DNA from: Ixodes scapularis
Lineage: Eukaryota > Arthropoda > Arachnida > Ixodida > Ixodidae
Assembly (NCBI RefSeq): GCF_016920785.2
Contig: NW_024609846.1
Coordinates: 74,347,816 to 74,411,815 of the forward strand
DNA: 64,000 nucleotides
Direction: 5' to 3'
Shown here: one piece after another, positions 1 to 11,784 of the stretch
How positions within the stretch are numbered: the first letter of the stretch is position 1
Layout of the letters: every line of letters begins with the position of its first letter
Program-made: the position numbers and the translations under genes
The notes under the pieces: model-generated
The model's input: the letters and a program-made list of their open reading frames with translations, nothing else
Database searches by the model: none
What the model was told of the DNA's origin: nothing

Positions 1-555
1 TGCCCTCTCAAAAAAGAAAAAAAAAGAAAAGAGATTGCGCTTTTTTGTACCATGATTTGCGTGGGTTATGTCCTTTATCACTTTTAAAGATCCACTGGCA
101 GGGAATTCATGCTCGCCAAGGTTTTTATTTGTACATTACAAATAAAAACTCTACTCTGGTGTATTTTTACTGCGCACAAGTTGGCATGTGATGCAAGTAC
201 AGAGTTGTTAAGCTTGTCTGAATTTCACTGACCGCGTTTCTTAAGTTAAGCTCATCGCTTAAATTTCGAGGAGCTCTGGATACCTCCAGTTTTAATTAAA
301 ATACCTGTCGATTATAGAACTCGTTTGTTTCACTGTCAAAAGAAAAAAAAATAGTTCACCATAAATGTAGGGTTCGAGCAATAAGAACCCTCGTTTGTTT
401 CACTTGACGTAAACATAGACAGTGCTTCAAATTAAAACACTCGAGCATTAAAAAAAAAAGCCGCTCCCGTTCAGAAGATTCCTTAGGAATTGCCACACAA
501 GAATGGGTAATGTCGTAATGCAAGCAAATAATTTTGTTTTCTCTTTATCGTCCAG
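1..555. other. Left-edge noncoding, probable intron end
   Basis: AT-rich sequence with several A-runs and no convincing coding frame. It ends in a pyrimidine-rich tract followed by TCCAG at 551-555, a good 3' splice acceptor for the exon that starts at 556. The simplest reading is the 3' part of intron 1 of the secreted-protein gene, whose first exon would be left of the window. Confidence 0.45.
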
Positions 556-928
556 CAGGTGACTCGTCGCTCACGGAGCAACCTCAGCAAGTAGCACGGG
601 ATTTCTTCAATAGTCTGCTCCGAAGACTAGTTTTTCAATACAAATTGGACCCCTTGAGAATTAATAATTATACTACGTCATCCAGCTGGGGGCCATTTAC
701 AGTAACGACAACCTTTTACAGCATCGCCATTTGTGGATTAAGTTCCGTCAAAAGGTCAGGTCCAAATTTCTTCAAAGCCAACAAGAACGGAACAACTGTG
801 ACAGTGAACCTGGCGACAGATGAGCTCACATCCACAATATACGCAAACGTTTCTGCATTTGTATTGGAATGTTCGATGAAAATTATACTCAAAGCTAAGT
901 CATTAAGCATCAGGCTGGCAATTGCAGA
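556..928 (+). CDS. Internal exon, secreted group 7 allergen-like (BPI/JHBP-type fold) protein
   Basis: The open frame covers 373 nt between an acceptor (TCCAG, 551-555) and a strong donor (GTAAGT, starting 929). Entry is in phase 1 and exit in phase 2, and the exon at 8747 is also entered in phase 2, so direct splicing keeps the frame. The roughly 124 residues read as an amphipathic N-terminal helix (SLTEQPQQVARDFFNSLL), then LDPLRI, then a beta-rich region with ICGLSSVKRSG and an N-glycosylation site (NGT). The order helix, (D)P..(I/V), then GL..(M/V)KR.G is what I know from mite group 7 allergen-like lipid-binding proteins. Function, presumably binding a hydrophobic ligand outside the cell, is inference. 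The methionine within 534-556 is intronic and not the start. A tick-specific secreted family of unrelated fold remains possible. Confidence 0.6.
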
Positions 929-1410
929 GTAAGTATTTCATTGTGTGTTTCATTCTTAGGTAATATTTTCTTTATATTGTGTAAATTTTAAACTTAACGC
1001 TTTTTGTGGAAAACTTAACTCAGCCCATGACCCTATGGTGGTGTTTGAACACACGAGTTTCACTAGAATGTTATATTGTACTTGAATCCTCGCAGCTGTC
1101 ACAATTGACCGAGACAACGCGAAAGAGACCAGGAGGATAATTTGAAGTAGAATGTTGCATTTTCAATTGACAGAATACATCAATGCATATACCATAGCTG
1201 AACAAAGATAATCTATAAAACGCAGAGACAACTCCGACGACAGCTATAGTTTTCCCGGGCCCCACTTTTTCGTAAAGGTGCGGTGTCTCAACGAACTCAA
1301 CTGAGTAAGTGAGTGTACGACCTCGAGGAATGTAGAAGGTGTTTGAAATAACCAAGCTCGATCTAAAATGGGCCTTACAAATCGCCGCCTGCACGTAGCA
1401 ATCTAAATAT

Positions 1411-1984
1411 TTCGTCAATGGTGTATTTCACAGGTGGCTTTATCTTGTAAAATTACAAAGCATAGTTCCCTTTCTGTAAACAGTGAGGCCAAAAAACTTG
1501 CCAGGGTCAACGGTGGACGGCGATGCAGACGACACAGTCGAGTGGCGGTCCGCGTTTGGCGCACGTATTCATAGATGGCGCTATCTCCTTATCAAGACTG
1601 CTCGCGAAGACCGTGGTCTATTAAAATTAACATAATAATTTTGTAATGCACCTTTGGCTTAAAAATAAATGTGGGCAATAAAAGCAAAACTTAAGGTATA
1701 AAAAAAAAAACGCGGTTGCATAACGACGGCGCTTTTGCTGCCGACAGATTTTGTCTGCGTGTTTCCTGCCTTCTTTCGCTGGTCAGCTAAGCCTTCTGAC
1801 GCTGCTGCCGACGTCATATACCAATGAGTGCACCATACGCGCCCCGCCACTCGACAAGGTTGTCTGCGTCACCGTCCGCCATTAACCCTGGCAAGCTTTT
1901 TTACTTTATATTTTACAGAAAGGGAGCTACGCTTTGTAATTTTAGAAGATAAAAACTAACTTGTGAAATGCACTTTTGACAAAA
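1411..1984. mobile_element. Foldback MITE with long inverted arms
   Basis: Positions 1411-1548 and 1844-1984 are reverse complements with scattered mismatches. The outer ends pair as GTCAATGGTGTATTTCACA against GTCAAAAGTGCATTTCACA, and the arms share CTAAAATTACAAAGC-type and GCCAGGGT-type blocks inward to GAGTGGCGG. Similarity weakens toward the centre. There is no coding frame. A related element with the same inner motifs (GCAGAC.ACCGAGTTA, CTTGTGGCG.CATCT) lies at 11225-11613. Superfamily is not determined because I could not fix a target-site duplication. Confidence 0.65.
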
Positions 1985-2913
1985 AGTTTAGATTGCTGCG
2001 CGCCGGCGCCTATTTTTACGACCGATTTTAGATGGAACCTGGTCATTTCGGATACCTATATAAAGGAAGCATTTTAGCAGATAACCGGGATTGCATTGAA
2101 GCGTGCGTCCCAAGCTGATAGTAAACTTTCCGTGCCTGTCTGTCTGTTCTCAAATTTTTTGTTTCCAAATAGACTTTTTCCAAAATTCGAAGCGCCTAAT
2201 CGCGGCGGAATGCCACGTTATGCATTGTGGGACTGGGAGTCAATGGGCAGCAAAATCTATAGGCGCTCCGCTCCTGCTGGCCCACAGGTTCCCAGAATGC
2301 AACGCGCGCGGTGACGGATTTATGGAAGTAGTCTACTAGACACTTCTCTACCCATATATGAAAAAGGCGGCCTAAGAGCAGTATTCAATCTAAGACTTTT
2401 ATCAGGTGCACTGTATTTGCATAGTCAAATGTTCGTTTAGCCTTAGCAGTAGCTGTAGAAACCTCTGGTAGTCGTCTTCAGTTACGTTAAGGGGGATTTA
2501 ACCGCTCTTTATTTGTACCCTTTTCCTCATAGATGGCGCAGAATTTTTCCGGAACAAACGAGTTGCATGCTCGCAGCTGCGCATGCAGGTCGGGTGCTCG
2601 AGGTGGGCTCGGGCCACGGGCTGTTCGCCGCCGATCTCAAGTTAGATCTTCTTCGCCCTGCGTCCGCCGCTGCCGGAAGCGGCCAACGGGCGGCGCGAGA
2701 TACGAGCCAGTATAGACGTAGATTATAGTGGCTTACATAAAGCAGAATAAGCTCTGATTGCCGACTGGATTCGAAGTTCTAACCACGCTCAAATTATCGA
2801 AAGTTTATGGTGCGGCGGTGCGGCCGTTTGGACCAGCACATTTGGCATGCCTCACAAAATTCGAATTCCAAACGTGTACGTACCTGAAACAGTACACCTG
2901 AACGTTAATTTGT

Positions 2914-2942
2914 AAAATAAATAAATAAATAAATAAATAAAT
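2914..2942. repeat. (AAAT)n microsatellite
   Basis: About seven tandem copies of AAAT follow a short AT-rich lead. It could be a microsatellite or the tail of a LINE whose body is no longer recognisable; no coding remnant is visible just upstream. Confidence 0.8.
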
Positions 2943-3730
2943 TGTTTATTTTTTAGTGCTCAAATCAAAGCCAGAAAACCAAGAAAAGATGTATAAATAA
3001 AGCGGCAGTTTTGCACTTCCTATGTCCTATATCGGTTTGTTCTTCGACTGAATACTGGCTTGCAAACTGGCCCCCAGGAGGTGTGGAGAACGCAAAAACG
3101 CACAGAGAGAGGCTGGTGGTGAGCAGGATAACCACGATAAATAATTATTTTAGTGAAATATATGAATGATAATGCTGTTCAAATTCGCATTTAGAATAAA
3201 AAGGTTATCTTTTTGATAAGAATAAATTCTAATGTAGACGAAAGTTTGCTTTATTATGTCGTCTGCTATCCGTTCGTGTATCTCTGCTAGGCGCGGAAGA
3301 CGCGTAGAGAGGGACTAAAATGTTATACAAATACAGGGTGTCCCCACCCCCTTACAAAAAAAAGTTTAATTTTTTTTGTTTCTTTTTTACCGCGAAAATA
3401 AACTGCATCGCCGAACGCTGATTCTCCGAACGGGATGCCAAAGTTTCAACGCTAACCCTCATCTTATAAAGAAGTTAAAGTGATTTTCTGAAATTTTCAT
3501 TTGGAAAATGGCGGCAGACCGAGCTCTCGATTACATGGAGCTCTAAGGCGCATGGCGCCAGTTTACAAAGACAGGCGAAAATGGGCCGCCTCAGCACTTT
3601 CTGCACTTCCATTGTCTGAGTAAAGCAGAATCGCCTTACCATAACTTTGAAGGAGGTCTGAATTTTTGGTTATTTTCTTTCGTAGATATTGCAACTTTTT
3701 TTCGCCTCCTCCCAGTTATCTACCAGCTTT

Positions 3731-5200
3731 TCATTCTACTTCTAAGAAAGGCCAATCTCGTATTTTCCACTCACCTTTCACAAATGGCTTCCCTATGTCG
3801 TCGGGGAGACATTCAATTGACACGTCAGTAGCCCCTACGCTCTCGAGTTCCCAAAATCGTCTGAGAGTCGATGTGAGACCCGATTCTTTTGTCGTTGACG
3901 TCAGTACGATTGTTTGTGAGCAGCTCACGACCGCAGAGCCTGGCGTGGTCCGTCCTTTGACGGCCCATCCGAATACATTTCCCACTGCCGACAGGTCCGT
4001 ACTTAATCGGAGAATTCTGCCTTTGACGCACTCCCAGTACTAGTATGATCCTAGCAAAATGTCGACGTCGTAGTGCTCTAGCCTTGTCACGTCGTCTCTT
4101 ACTTGGGAACCAAGTCCCTCCAATGTTGCCAATATGCTTTCATCTGGGCTTGGAAGATCCTGTTCGCAGACGGCGGGTATTTCGAGAGCGTCGATCTCAT
4201 ACAATCTTCTGTCGCATTGATCTAGCAAATACACTTTAACCCAACGAAATGTTCTTTGACAGGTGTCGAGTCCGAATGCGCCGACTCTGAGGACCTCGGA
4301 ATCGAGTAGTCGGCAGTTCATTCTCTTGGAAAGTTCTTCAGTAATAAAGGAACGTTGAGTGCCGCTGTCAAGCACGATTCTGGCAAACTTTATTTTCTTC
4401 CTAGCCTCCACCCATGCGGTTAGTTTGTAGGTGGACGGCTGTAAGCTGACCTGTGTCGTACTCAATTTCTTCTGTTTTGATGCCTCGTTCGATCGTGCAG
4501 CTGGGCTTTCAGAAATAAAACTTGGGTCGCTCATGTTCATGACATGTTTTCCGTAGCTCTTTTTGCAGCAAGGCAAGATAGCTACACATTCTCGCCCTGT
4601 GATTCGCTTTTGTGCAGCCGAAGAATAGGTTGTCGGCCAGTCATCTTCGTTTTTTATCAGTGAACTCTATGTTGGCCTTGCAGTAAAGTGCGACTTGCTC
4701 CTTTCATTCGCAGAACAAACATTCGAAGCCTTCAATACTGCCCCGCAAGGCCGACGCGGTAGAGTTTCGAAGCTTCGTGTAGTTTGAGAGCTTGTTCGGG
4801 GCAGTTTTCTTTTGGGGAAACGAATTCAAGGTTTATCGACAATTATGTCTTCTTCTTGCTCTGATGTCTTTTCCCGGCTCTCCGCCTCGATTCGAATAAA
4901 TTTGAAAAAAATTCTTAGAGCTTTCAATTCTTCCGGCGGCCGTTGAACTTGATAAGTCTCAATTTTGGAAGCTTGCTTTTCGCTTGCCGGTGTTGCTCTC
5001 CGATCTTCGCTCGATGAAGCGCTTGCTTGCTGGCTGCTCTCCGCGCCCTTTCCTTTCTTTCTGAGCTTCGAGGTGCACGTAACGATCTTGTCGGTATTGT
5101 CTATGACTTTGTGAACTGCGTTCCTGCGTCTTTTTCGTCAGCCAAAAAGTTCCATCGTGGCGTCTACGTGGCTGAGTTGATCCCAAGCGAGGCTTAGGTG
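3731..5200 (-). pseudogene. BEL/Pao gag zinc-knuckle and protease fragment
   Basis: On the minus strand the order is a decayed nucleocapsid region at about 4760-4580 (CLFCE, then FFGCTKANHRARMC, two CCHC-type knuckles), then an aspartic protease at 4576-4040 with LDSGTQRSFI, the DSG.Q form typical of the Pao protease family (DUF1758). After one stop the frame continues to GWAVKGRTT, LRRFWELESVGA and FVKGEWKIRDWPFL at 3985-3731, the linker normally found between Pao protease and reverse transcriptase. The basic stretch at 5186-4959 is probably gag too. Stops and frameshifts occur throughout. Reverse transcriptase and integrase are absent here. It is a separate, older Pao copy from the one at 15.2-26.8 kb, and keeps the protease that copy has lost. 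Confidence 0.7.
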
Positions 5201-6659
5201 CTCGATCTAAATCTCCAGATCACCTATGACCGGCGGAATCAGCTGAAGTAAATCCGCTGACTTGCTGAGGAGTTGCGTTGCTTCCATTGGGAGAATCTTC
5301 TTTTTTTTTAGGTTTTTTTTAGAAGGTCTATGATAATTATCTCTTCTCTCGATGGAACGCTGCTTGCCTGCGTCGTTCGATATATCTATTGCTGCGGTCT
5401 ACCAGATTCCCTTCGTTGAGTCACTACCCCCAGGTTTAGGCAGCAAATATAGGAACCTTTGGTAGTCGTCGTTAGGTACGCTAAATCAAACATTTATTTG
5501 CGCTATAGACATAAAAAGCAAAGAAATTAAGCAAGGGGTCTGTGGCGGTGGCGGCATATATAATCTACTAGAAATTGATGTTCAGCCGATTTGTCGTATA
5601 TTTAGTTCCTCTTTCCCGATGTATGTCATTGAACCATATTAAAAAAAAAATATTGTGAGTGATAAGTACATACTACCAGGTTATGATATTCGTTTTGAAT
5701 TTTATGTAGTTTAAACATATACTCCAGATAGTTTTCAAGATTTTCAATTGAAGTGTTTATGCAATCTGTATTAGATGGTCAATTAACTCACGAAAACAAG
5801 TACAGTTATTAAAAAGGCCAAAGTTCTATTTTATTTCGATAACAAAAACTGTGGCGGGACGGAAAATACAAAACAAAAGGGCGGATAATAGGCAACAATT
5901 ATTGTTAGATATGCGGCTAAAATTTATCAGGGGCACCGAAAAGGAGGAAGCATATTTTATAGCTTGAGACGGATGCCCGTCAAGGCCATCCGATCTAACG
6001 CACAAACCGTTGGAAGGATAGCGGGATCCGACACGGTTGATCGGATTGGCACTGACGCATGTGACCGACATGACAAATATTTACGGAACGGCAGTTCAAC
6101 TGACTGACGGACGCAGCCACTCTCACATACGGATGACGAAAACGTCATGTTGACATTACCTGAAGACAGTCAAAACGCGGAGCGGCTGCAGGCGATGCGA
6201 GTTGTCGTGCGAACAATGGACGCTCATGAAGTCTTCCCGTATCACACAAAACCAGCTGCTCATTTCTTTCGTTCAGAGCGAGCTGATGCTTTCGGTTCAG
6301 CATGATAATATACCGAAACAGAAAAGTCAACGTGAACCTCTGAGCATTTGCTTCGACAAGAATGGGCTTTTTTAAAATTTTGGTTTGAAAAAAAGAAGTT
6401 ATTAAACTGTACTGGAGTATGATAAAACATTACATGTAAACACAGTCGGAAAACGTATTATGTAAGGAAGCACCTGCTATACAAAAGGATATTTTCCATC
6501 CAACACGATTGAAAGACTAAAGGCATAATTTCTGAAGACACGTGAAACAAATATACGCAAGACAATTTCGAAAATGAGTAAGAAACACATACGTCGACAG
6601 CCTATTCAATTCATGAAATACTAGTCCATAAAAAAGAGAAGGCGAAAACATCACTGTGA

Positions 6660-7110
6660 AAGTAGTATAGGTCGGATTCTGTTTGGATTGTCCGTCCTTC
6701 TCGACGTATTCCCTTAAAGGTATATATAAATATTCATTTAAAGGGTCCCAGACAACGACTGCGTATTCAATGCATGGACGAATGAATGTGAAATATGTAG
6801 TATCCTTAATTCGGCTTGAGCCCTAGTCTAAAATGTTGGCGTATAATGTTAAATATGTTTATAACGTTTACAGGTGTAATATCAAAATGGCTCTTTTACG
6901 TGAAGTCTCTAGATAGCAGAACACCCATGTACTCTATATTTCAACTAATCTAAATTATTTCTTTACTTTTAGTGCGGAAAAAAATGACACAACTTTTTCC
7001 GTAAATCCCACGTGCATGCACTTTTTAACGATCAATGCCATGCTCCACTTCTCAATTAATAAATGTACATATTGGCTAAGACTCTGTGCAATTTCAATAT
7101 AATTAGTGAT
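6660..7110 (-). pseudogene. Non-LTR retrotransposon reverse-transcriptase C-terminal scrap
   Basis: Read on the minus strand in shifting frames, 7110-6900 gives a palm-end pattern (EKWSMALIVKKCMHVGFTEK) and NIEYMGVLLSRDFT.KSHFD, the usual YLGV-L..DL.W..H thumb motif of CR1/Jockey/L2-like enzymes. Then 6800-6665 gives FIRPCIEYAVVVWDPLNEYL, the conserved VRP.IEYA..VWDP motif. There are several frameshifts and stops. Upstream domains and the 3' tail are not recognisable. Dead fragment inside the gene's intron. Confidence 0.65.
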
Positions 7111-8746
7111 TAATTAATCTATAAATACTAGAGACATCTGAAAAAGGTTTAAGATTCGATTGTATGTCATTAATATTATAATTTATATATATCAGAAAGA
7201 GCAAAAAAAAAATATAGCTTTCGGCATCAACACAAGTGACTCCTACATATTCCTATGTTTCTCAATTTTGTGGCCAACAGTGAAGCTCCAATCAACCTAA
7301 TTCTCTCGGATACTTCGATTAGGTAAAAAAAAGGGGGGGGGGAAGGATCATGAACCCTCAGCAAATTCTTCTCATTCGCCAAATCTTTAGGGTACCAAAT
7401 GAAATGTGCATTTTTTCCCATTTCAAAACCAGAAAAAAATATACACTCGTAATATTCATCGCGGGAAGCGTTATCACATTCCAGAGAAGTCAGGTAACAT
7501 TGAGGTGCTGATACGTGCGGGCGAAGTCTTCTTTGGTGATATTGGAACTAGGCAGGAGTTGATCGAAGTCACCCGCCGGAAGCTAGGTGGCATGTATTTG
7601 CTTCAAATTGTCGTGGGCGGCGATTCGAGGCTTGAAAGACCTAACTGAGTTCGGAGCTATTAATATTTTTTTTTTACAATTCGTACATCTAATATGACGG
7701 CTCTGACGCATATATCTTGGGCTCGTTTATACGGTATGGAAGACATGGTTGTGTGAGCCTTTCATGATAATTATCTCAAATTTATTTTTGACCTTAACTG
7801 ACCGCAGTGCTACAAAATATAAATTACGGAATGAAGTTTTTTTTTTTTTATAATTAGGTGACTGATAACCCAGGCCAAAAACTGATATATAAAGCACATA
7901 TATTATTCACTCCTTAACGAAAACCAGAGAATCCGAGACAAAATTAAAACTAAGATAATTAGAACTTCGATACTACATCTTGAGCTTTCCCAGACGGAAT
8001 TGTGCACAGTGCTGATGTCACAGTTTCTGTGAATCCCGACGGCATCACTTTACTGTTTACGCAGAGAACTTATTAACGGAACCCCAATCTGTAGGAGCGA
8101 TTTAAAATCAATGAGGTTAATCTTTAATTTAAGCAAAAAAGTAAAGGATTATTCTGTGCAAATTTTCAAAATCAAATTTTGATAATATATATTTTATGTC
8201 TGACACCTTTGCGAGTTGCATGCCATTTGAGACTCCTATTTTGTGTCACCAAGTGAAGGAGCCGAAGTTATTTTCAATTTATTTAAAAGAAACTGTTCAC
8301 AAAGCGCCGAATAAAACGTGGGTCTAGTTCGTTGGCAACGTTCCTCTACCCGAATCCTTTTGCCGCGCACCATCGTCGTCCTCTTCCTACTCACCAAGCA
8401 CGCTTGTCCGCGAGAAAACCCTACCATCATTTGTTTCGCTGTGATTTAGTTCTTTCCTAAGCAACTGCGTAACTGACGATGACAACCAGGTCAGCTTTTA
8501 TACAAAGACTGGCGCCTGCTGTGTACCGACCTCTACTGTTTTACTCGCCTAGCAGAATCTAAGAAAAGTGAAAGGGGCGAACGAAAGCAGATCAGTTGGA
8601 AAATTTCTTTCTTCTATCCAAGCATTTTAACAAAATTATTAAATGTTTGGCTCAGCACTGACAAAAAAGTGTCCTCCTGAAATTAGCTTTAAGAATGTGA
8701 TAACGATATCAAATTTAATAATGAACTAACATCCTTTACCTTCCAG

Positions 8747-8981
8747 AAAAACACCTCGAGAGCTCAAAGTGGTGTCGTTGGAAGCTGCATTGGACAGTGT
8801 ACAAATGGAGATAACAAGAATTGGCGCCTACAAAAGTTTGTGCAAGACATCGGAAAGTATGCTTGGAACAAGTATAAACACATTATTAACCACAGATTTT
8901 AACACCACTATCTACCAACTGATTGATCACCAAGTGAAGAGGCTGAACAACTATGTTAATGGACACTCAACGGCCAAGTAA
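8747..8981 (+). CDS. Last exon of the secreted group 7 allergen-like gene
   Basis: Acceptor TTTACCTTCCAG ends at 8746; entry in phase 2 matches the exit of the exon at 556-928. The 77 residues to TAA at 8979-8981 begin KTPRELKVVSLEAALDSVQ and include ITRIGAYKSLCKTSESMLG and a C-terminal amphipathic helix TDFNTTIYQLIDHQVKRLN. A beta strand with I..IG and then two long C-terminal helices is the expected end of group 7/JHBP-type folds. A 20-residue signal exon, 124 residues from exon 2 and 77 here would give about 220 residues, close to that family's usual precursor length. I see no third internal exon that the phases would require. Confidence 0.6.
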
Positions 8982-9000
8982 AGATTTCTTTTTTGTTCCA

Positions 9001-9006
9001 AATAAA
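9001..9006 (+). terminator. Polyadenylation signal AATAAA
   Basis: AATAAA lies 20 bases after the TAA stop of the exon at 8747-8981, on the same strand. This is a short but plausible 3' UTR for a small secreted-protein transcript and supports 8747-8981 as a terminal exon. Confidence 0.5.
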
Positions 9007-11224
9007 TTGCACTATCGAAAACATAGAAAAGTTAATAGTGGAAACACTACAAAGGCAAACTAAGGAAGACAACGGTGGATGTTTTAGCACGTGTGTGCAA
9101 AAGGAAACCAGAAAGCTTTATTTCTACATTATATGGATGTAATTGCATATGAAAAGCACTACTAGGCCTCTAATGTTGTAGTCCTTCACTTGACGCTCTG
9201 TTGATTGGTAAAATAACAGCCATAATTGGTCCAAGGGTATAATAAGTCACGATATATTTTTAAACATTAAGTATTTTATTACACATTTTCACTAGGGTAA
9301 TTACACATTTTTTTTTTAAATACAAGACATTTTTTTTGTTCAAGTTTCGTGGATATATGTATACACGAGTGCATGAAATTAAGTACCGAGATAGTTAATA
9401 CACAAAACATAGTTCAAAATGAATAACTCAGTCATGGGTCTAGTGTTTAAACGTTGAGAGTCTCTAGGGCGTTTGGCTTAACACTGGTAGCGATATCGTC
9501 AAGCCTGGCATTCGACAGGTCCTTTACTATAGAAATTACACACTTATAAATTTGTGATAAATTATACTTCAGCTCCATGCAATTGATTTAATTGCCGCGC
9601 TGACCTAAACATGGTTTTGCGTTCAGCTCGTCTGGTAACGCAACAAAAGTAGATTATTGGAGCTATGTGCTTTCGGAGAACGCAGCTTAAAAAGCGTGCA
9701 CTGCGACGTTCTTGACCAAAGAATAACCATGGCGATATTTTTTAGTTTTTTTTTTGTCAGCGAAGCTTAAGGTATAGAAAACGTCCGTATTTATTATTAG
9801 ATCAACGGTTATGCTACAGTGCATGTGCAGTATAAGGCTGTCTTCACAACGTCTGGAACTAATTTCGTAAAAGGCGCCTAAAATACCAAAATTGTTCCTC
9901 CGCGTCCTAAAAAAACGGTCCCTAGATTTCCACCCGATGACGTCAGAGAAGTGCCATGTCGCAGCCGGCCGTGACCTTGACGGTGTCAGAGTGTGGCAGA
10001 CGCTTGTTATGCTGAAAGTGGCCCTCCAGACTGACGGTCCACGAAAGTTGACGGTCCACGACAGCGACACTCGCTTTATTTCGTGTTTTTTTCTTTTACT
10101 AGATCTACGCGCAACCGCCAGGGTCGCGACATCCAACAGTATGGCACTCGGGATTTTGCGACGTCATCTGGTGCAATGGACCTTTTCCACATACCGACGG
10201 CACCAGGCGGTGGCCGCACGAACTGAGAATCGAGGAAGTGACCTACCTGCGCAACCAATCGATAAAGGGAGCTACGCTACCAGTTTTTTCGCTCTTTTAG
10301 CTGCAGCGCGTGCCCAACGCAACTTTACAGAGGGGCATCGGGGGCGTCCACCCGAACGTTGTGTTTTTATTTCCGTCGACTTTCTTTTTCTGTGTAACAC
10401 AATTATATATATGCTGCAATTACGTGTGCCACTCGCTGATCCACAGCCTCCTTCCAAATTTTCTCGATTCTTCGTGCCGACTTCCGCCGCTTGGCATCGG
10501 GCAATCGCGCGTGCGTAGAACGCATCTCGGAAAAGGTCCATTTTGGGACCACTTTTAATGCGCGGGCGGAATAGGACGCTAAAGGCACCAGTCGGAGACG
10601 CGTTCTAGGCTCCGCTTCTAAGAAGTACTATGCACTAATTTTGAAGGTAGTGAACTACATACAAGGTGGTGGCTTCCTGTTGCCAGAAAAACTTCCGGTT
10701 GAGTCGGTCTGCATGGGTATATATTGTGTGTATGCTTGCATACGAGGATTCTTCAATGACGAACGAGTATTATCGGAGTTGACCTTCGAAAGATCGGACT
10801 TGCTACGAGAAAACATTGACATGCCAATACTTCGTTTGCGCTCATTATGGAGTGCAGTGGACGCTATTAGGCACATTAGCCAATTCAGCTCTTCAAGCGA
10901 GCCGTGTGACTTTAAGCTTCTTGCCTGTTCTCCGTGTCACGTTACCTCCCAAAGAGAAGGTTACGTCACACGCTCTGAGCTATGGGTGGGCTCCGGTTGC
11001 TCGTAGTGTTCGTTTAGATATATCGTAAGGTGAAATGGAGAAATTGGAGGCCCTGCACTCATCTACCCGTTCGATCCAACAAATGCAGGGATGCTTTGAT
11101 GAAGAGTGGTGTTTGTGTCCGTAATTTACCTTCTCGAAGTCGCCTTATGTATTTTAGTATGGTTACAGCGAATATTACACTATAAAACGAATCAGAAAAA
11201 TGGGCACTTGCACATAGAAAGATC
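9007..11224. other. No recognisable gene
   Basis: AT-rich up to about 9.7 kb, more GC-rich afterwards. Open frames on both strands around 9.7-10.6 kb overlap one another, lack recognisable motifs and have no matching splice signals. I see no element termini. A short direct repeat (GACGGTCCACGA, twice near 10040) is the only local structure noted. Confidence 0.5.
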
Positions 11225-11613
11225 GAACATTCACCGAATGTGCACTTAGGTTGTCAGTTTTATCCCGTGAAATTTCAAGGCGAAATTCTCTTCGTGTAAG
11301 AAACGAGGCCAACAAACTTGACGAAGACAACGACGCACATGTTCGCAGACGACCGAGTTAATGATGAACGTAACTTGTGGCGCCATCTCCTGATAGACTC
11401 GGCGAGCAGGAAACGAAGTGCGTCGTCCGCTTGCTGCGCCTATCGATAGATGTCGCCACAAGTTATATTTATCTATTTATTGCTAACTCGGTTGTCTGCC
11501 AGCACGTCCACCTCTGACCTTGGGAAGAGTGCTGGTTTTTCGGCTTATAGGAACGTAACTACGCTTTAAATTATCATAAGTATAGCTCAATTGACATTCG
11601 ATGAATGTTTGAG
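11225..11613. mobile_element. Second foldback MITE, related to 1411-1984
   Basis: The ends pair as AACATTCACCGAATGTGCAC on the left and the reverse complement of GACATTCGATGAATGTT on the right. Internal blocks pair too, for example GCAGACGACCGAGTTAATGA on the left with the reverse complement of the right-hand TAACTCGGTTGTCTGC. It shares inner motifs with the element at 1411-1984 but is shorter. No coding potential. Confidence 0.5.
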
Positions 11614-11784
11614 CGTTCTATCTGGCTGCACCGATATTTCCGAACCGTTTTACAAGGTAAGATACACTGGTAGCCACTCTTTATAACCATAAGTTCCGTG
11701 GAGTTGTCAAGCTAGGACCGCCAGTAAAGGCCTACACACACAGTTGCGTTTCGCTTCGTTACGATGAGTAATGACCCCGAGGTG

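Larger units (their letters stand above)
929..8746 (+). other. 7.8-kb intron of the secreted-protein gene
   Basis: It runs from donor GTAAGT (929) to acceptor TTCCAG (8741-8746). It is AT-rich and loaded with old transposons: a foldback element at 1411-1984, an (AAAT)n run at 2914-2942, a Pao gag/protease remnant at 3731-5200 and a LINE reverse-transcriptase scrap at 6660-7110. Between these (2000-3700, 5200-6600, 7150-8740) I recognise nothing. A short open stretch at 7490-7648 has possible splice signals, but its phase and sequence do not join convincingly to either exon. Confidence 0.5.

Noticed and set aside
7406..7648. Possible middle exon of the secreted gene
   Set aside because: Exons at 556 and 8747 already match in phase; this stretch would not preserve the frame and has no clear similarity to the expected fold.
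9892..10518. 208-codon open frame on the plus strand
   Set aside because: GC-biased, low-motif composition, overlapped by equally long frames on the other strand, no promoter, splice or family pattern.
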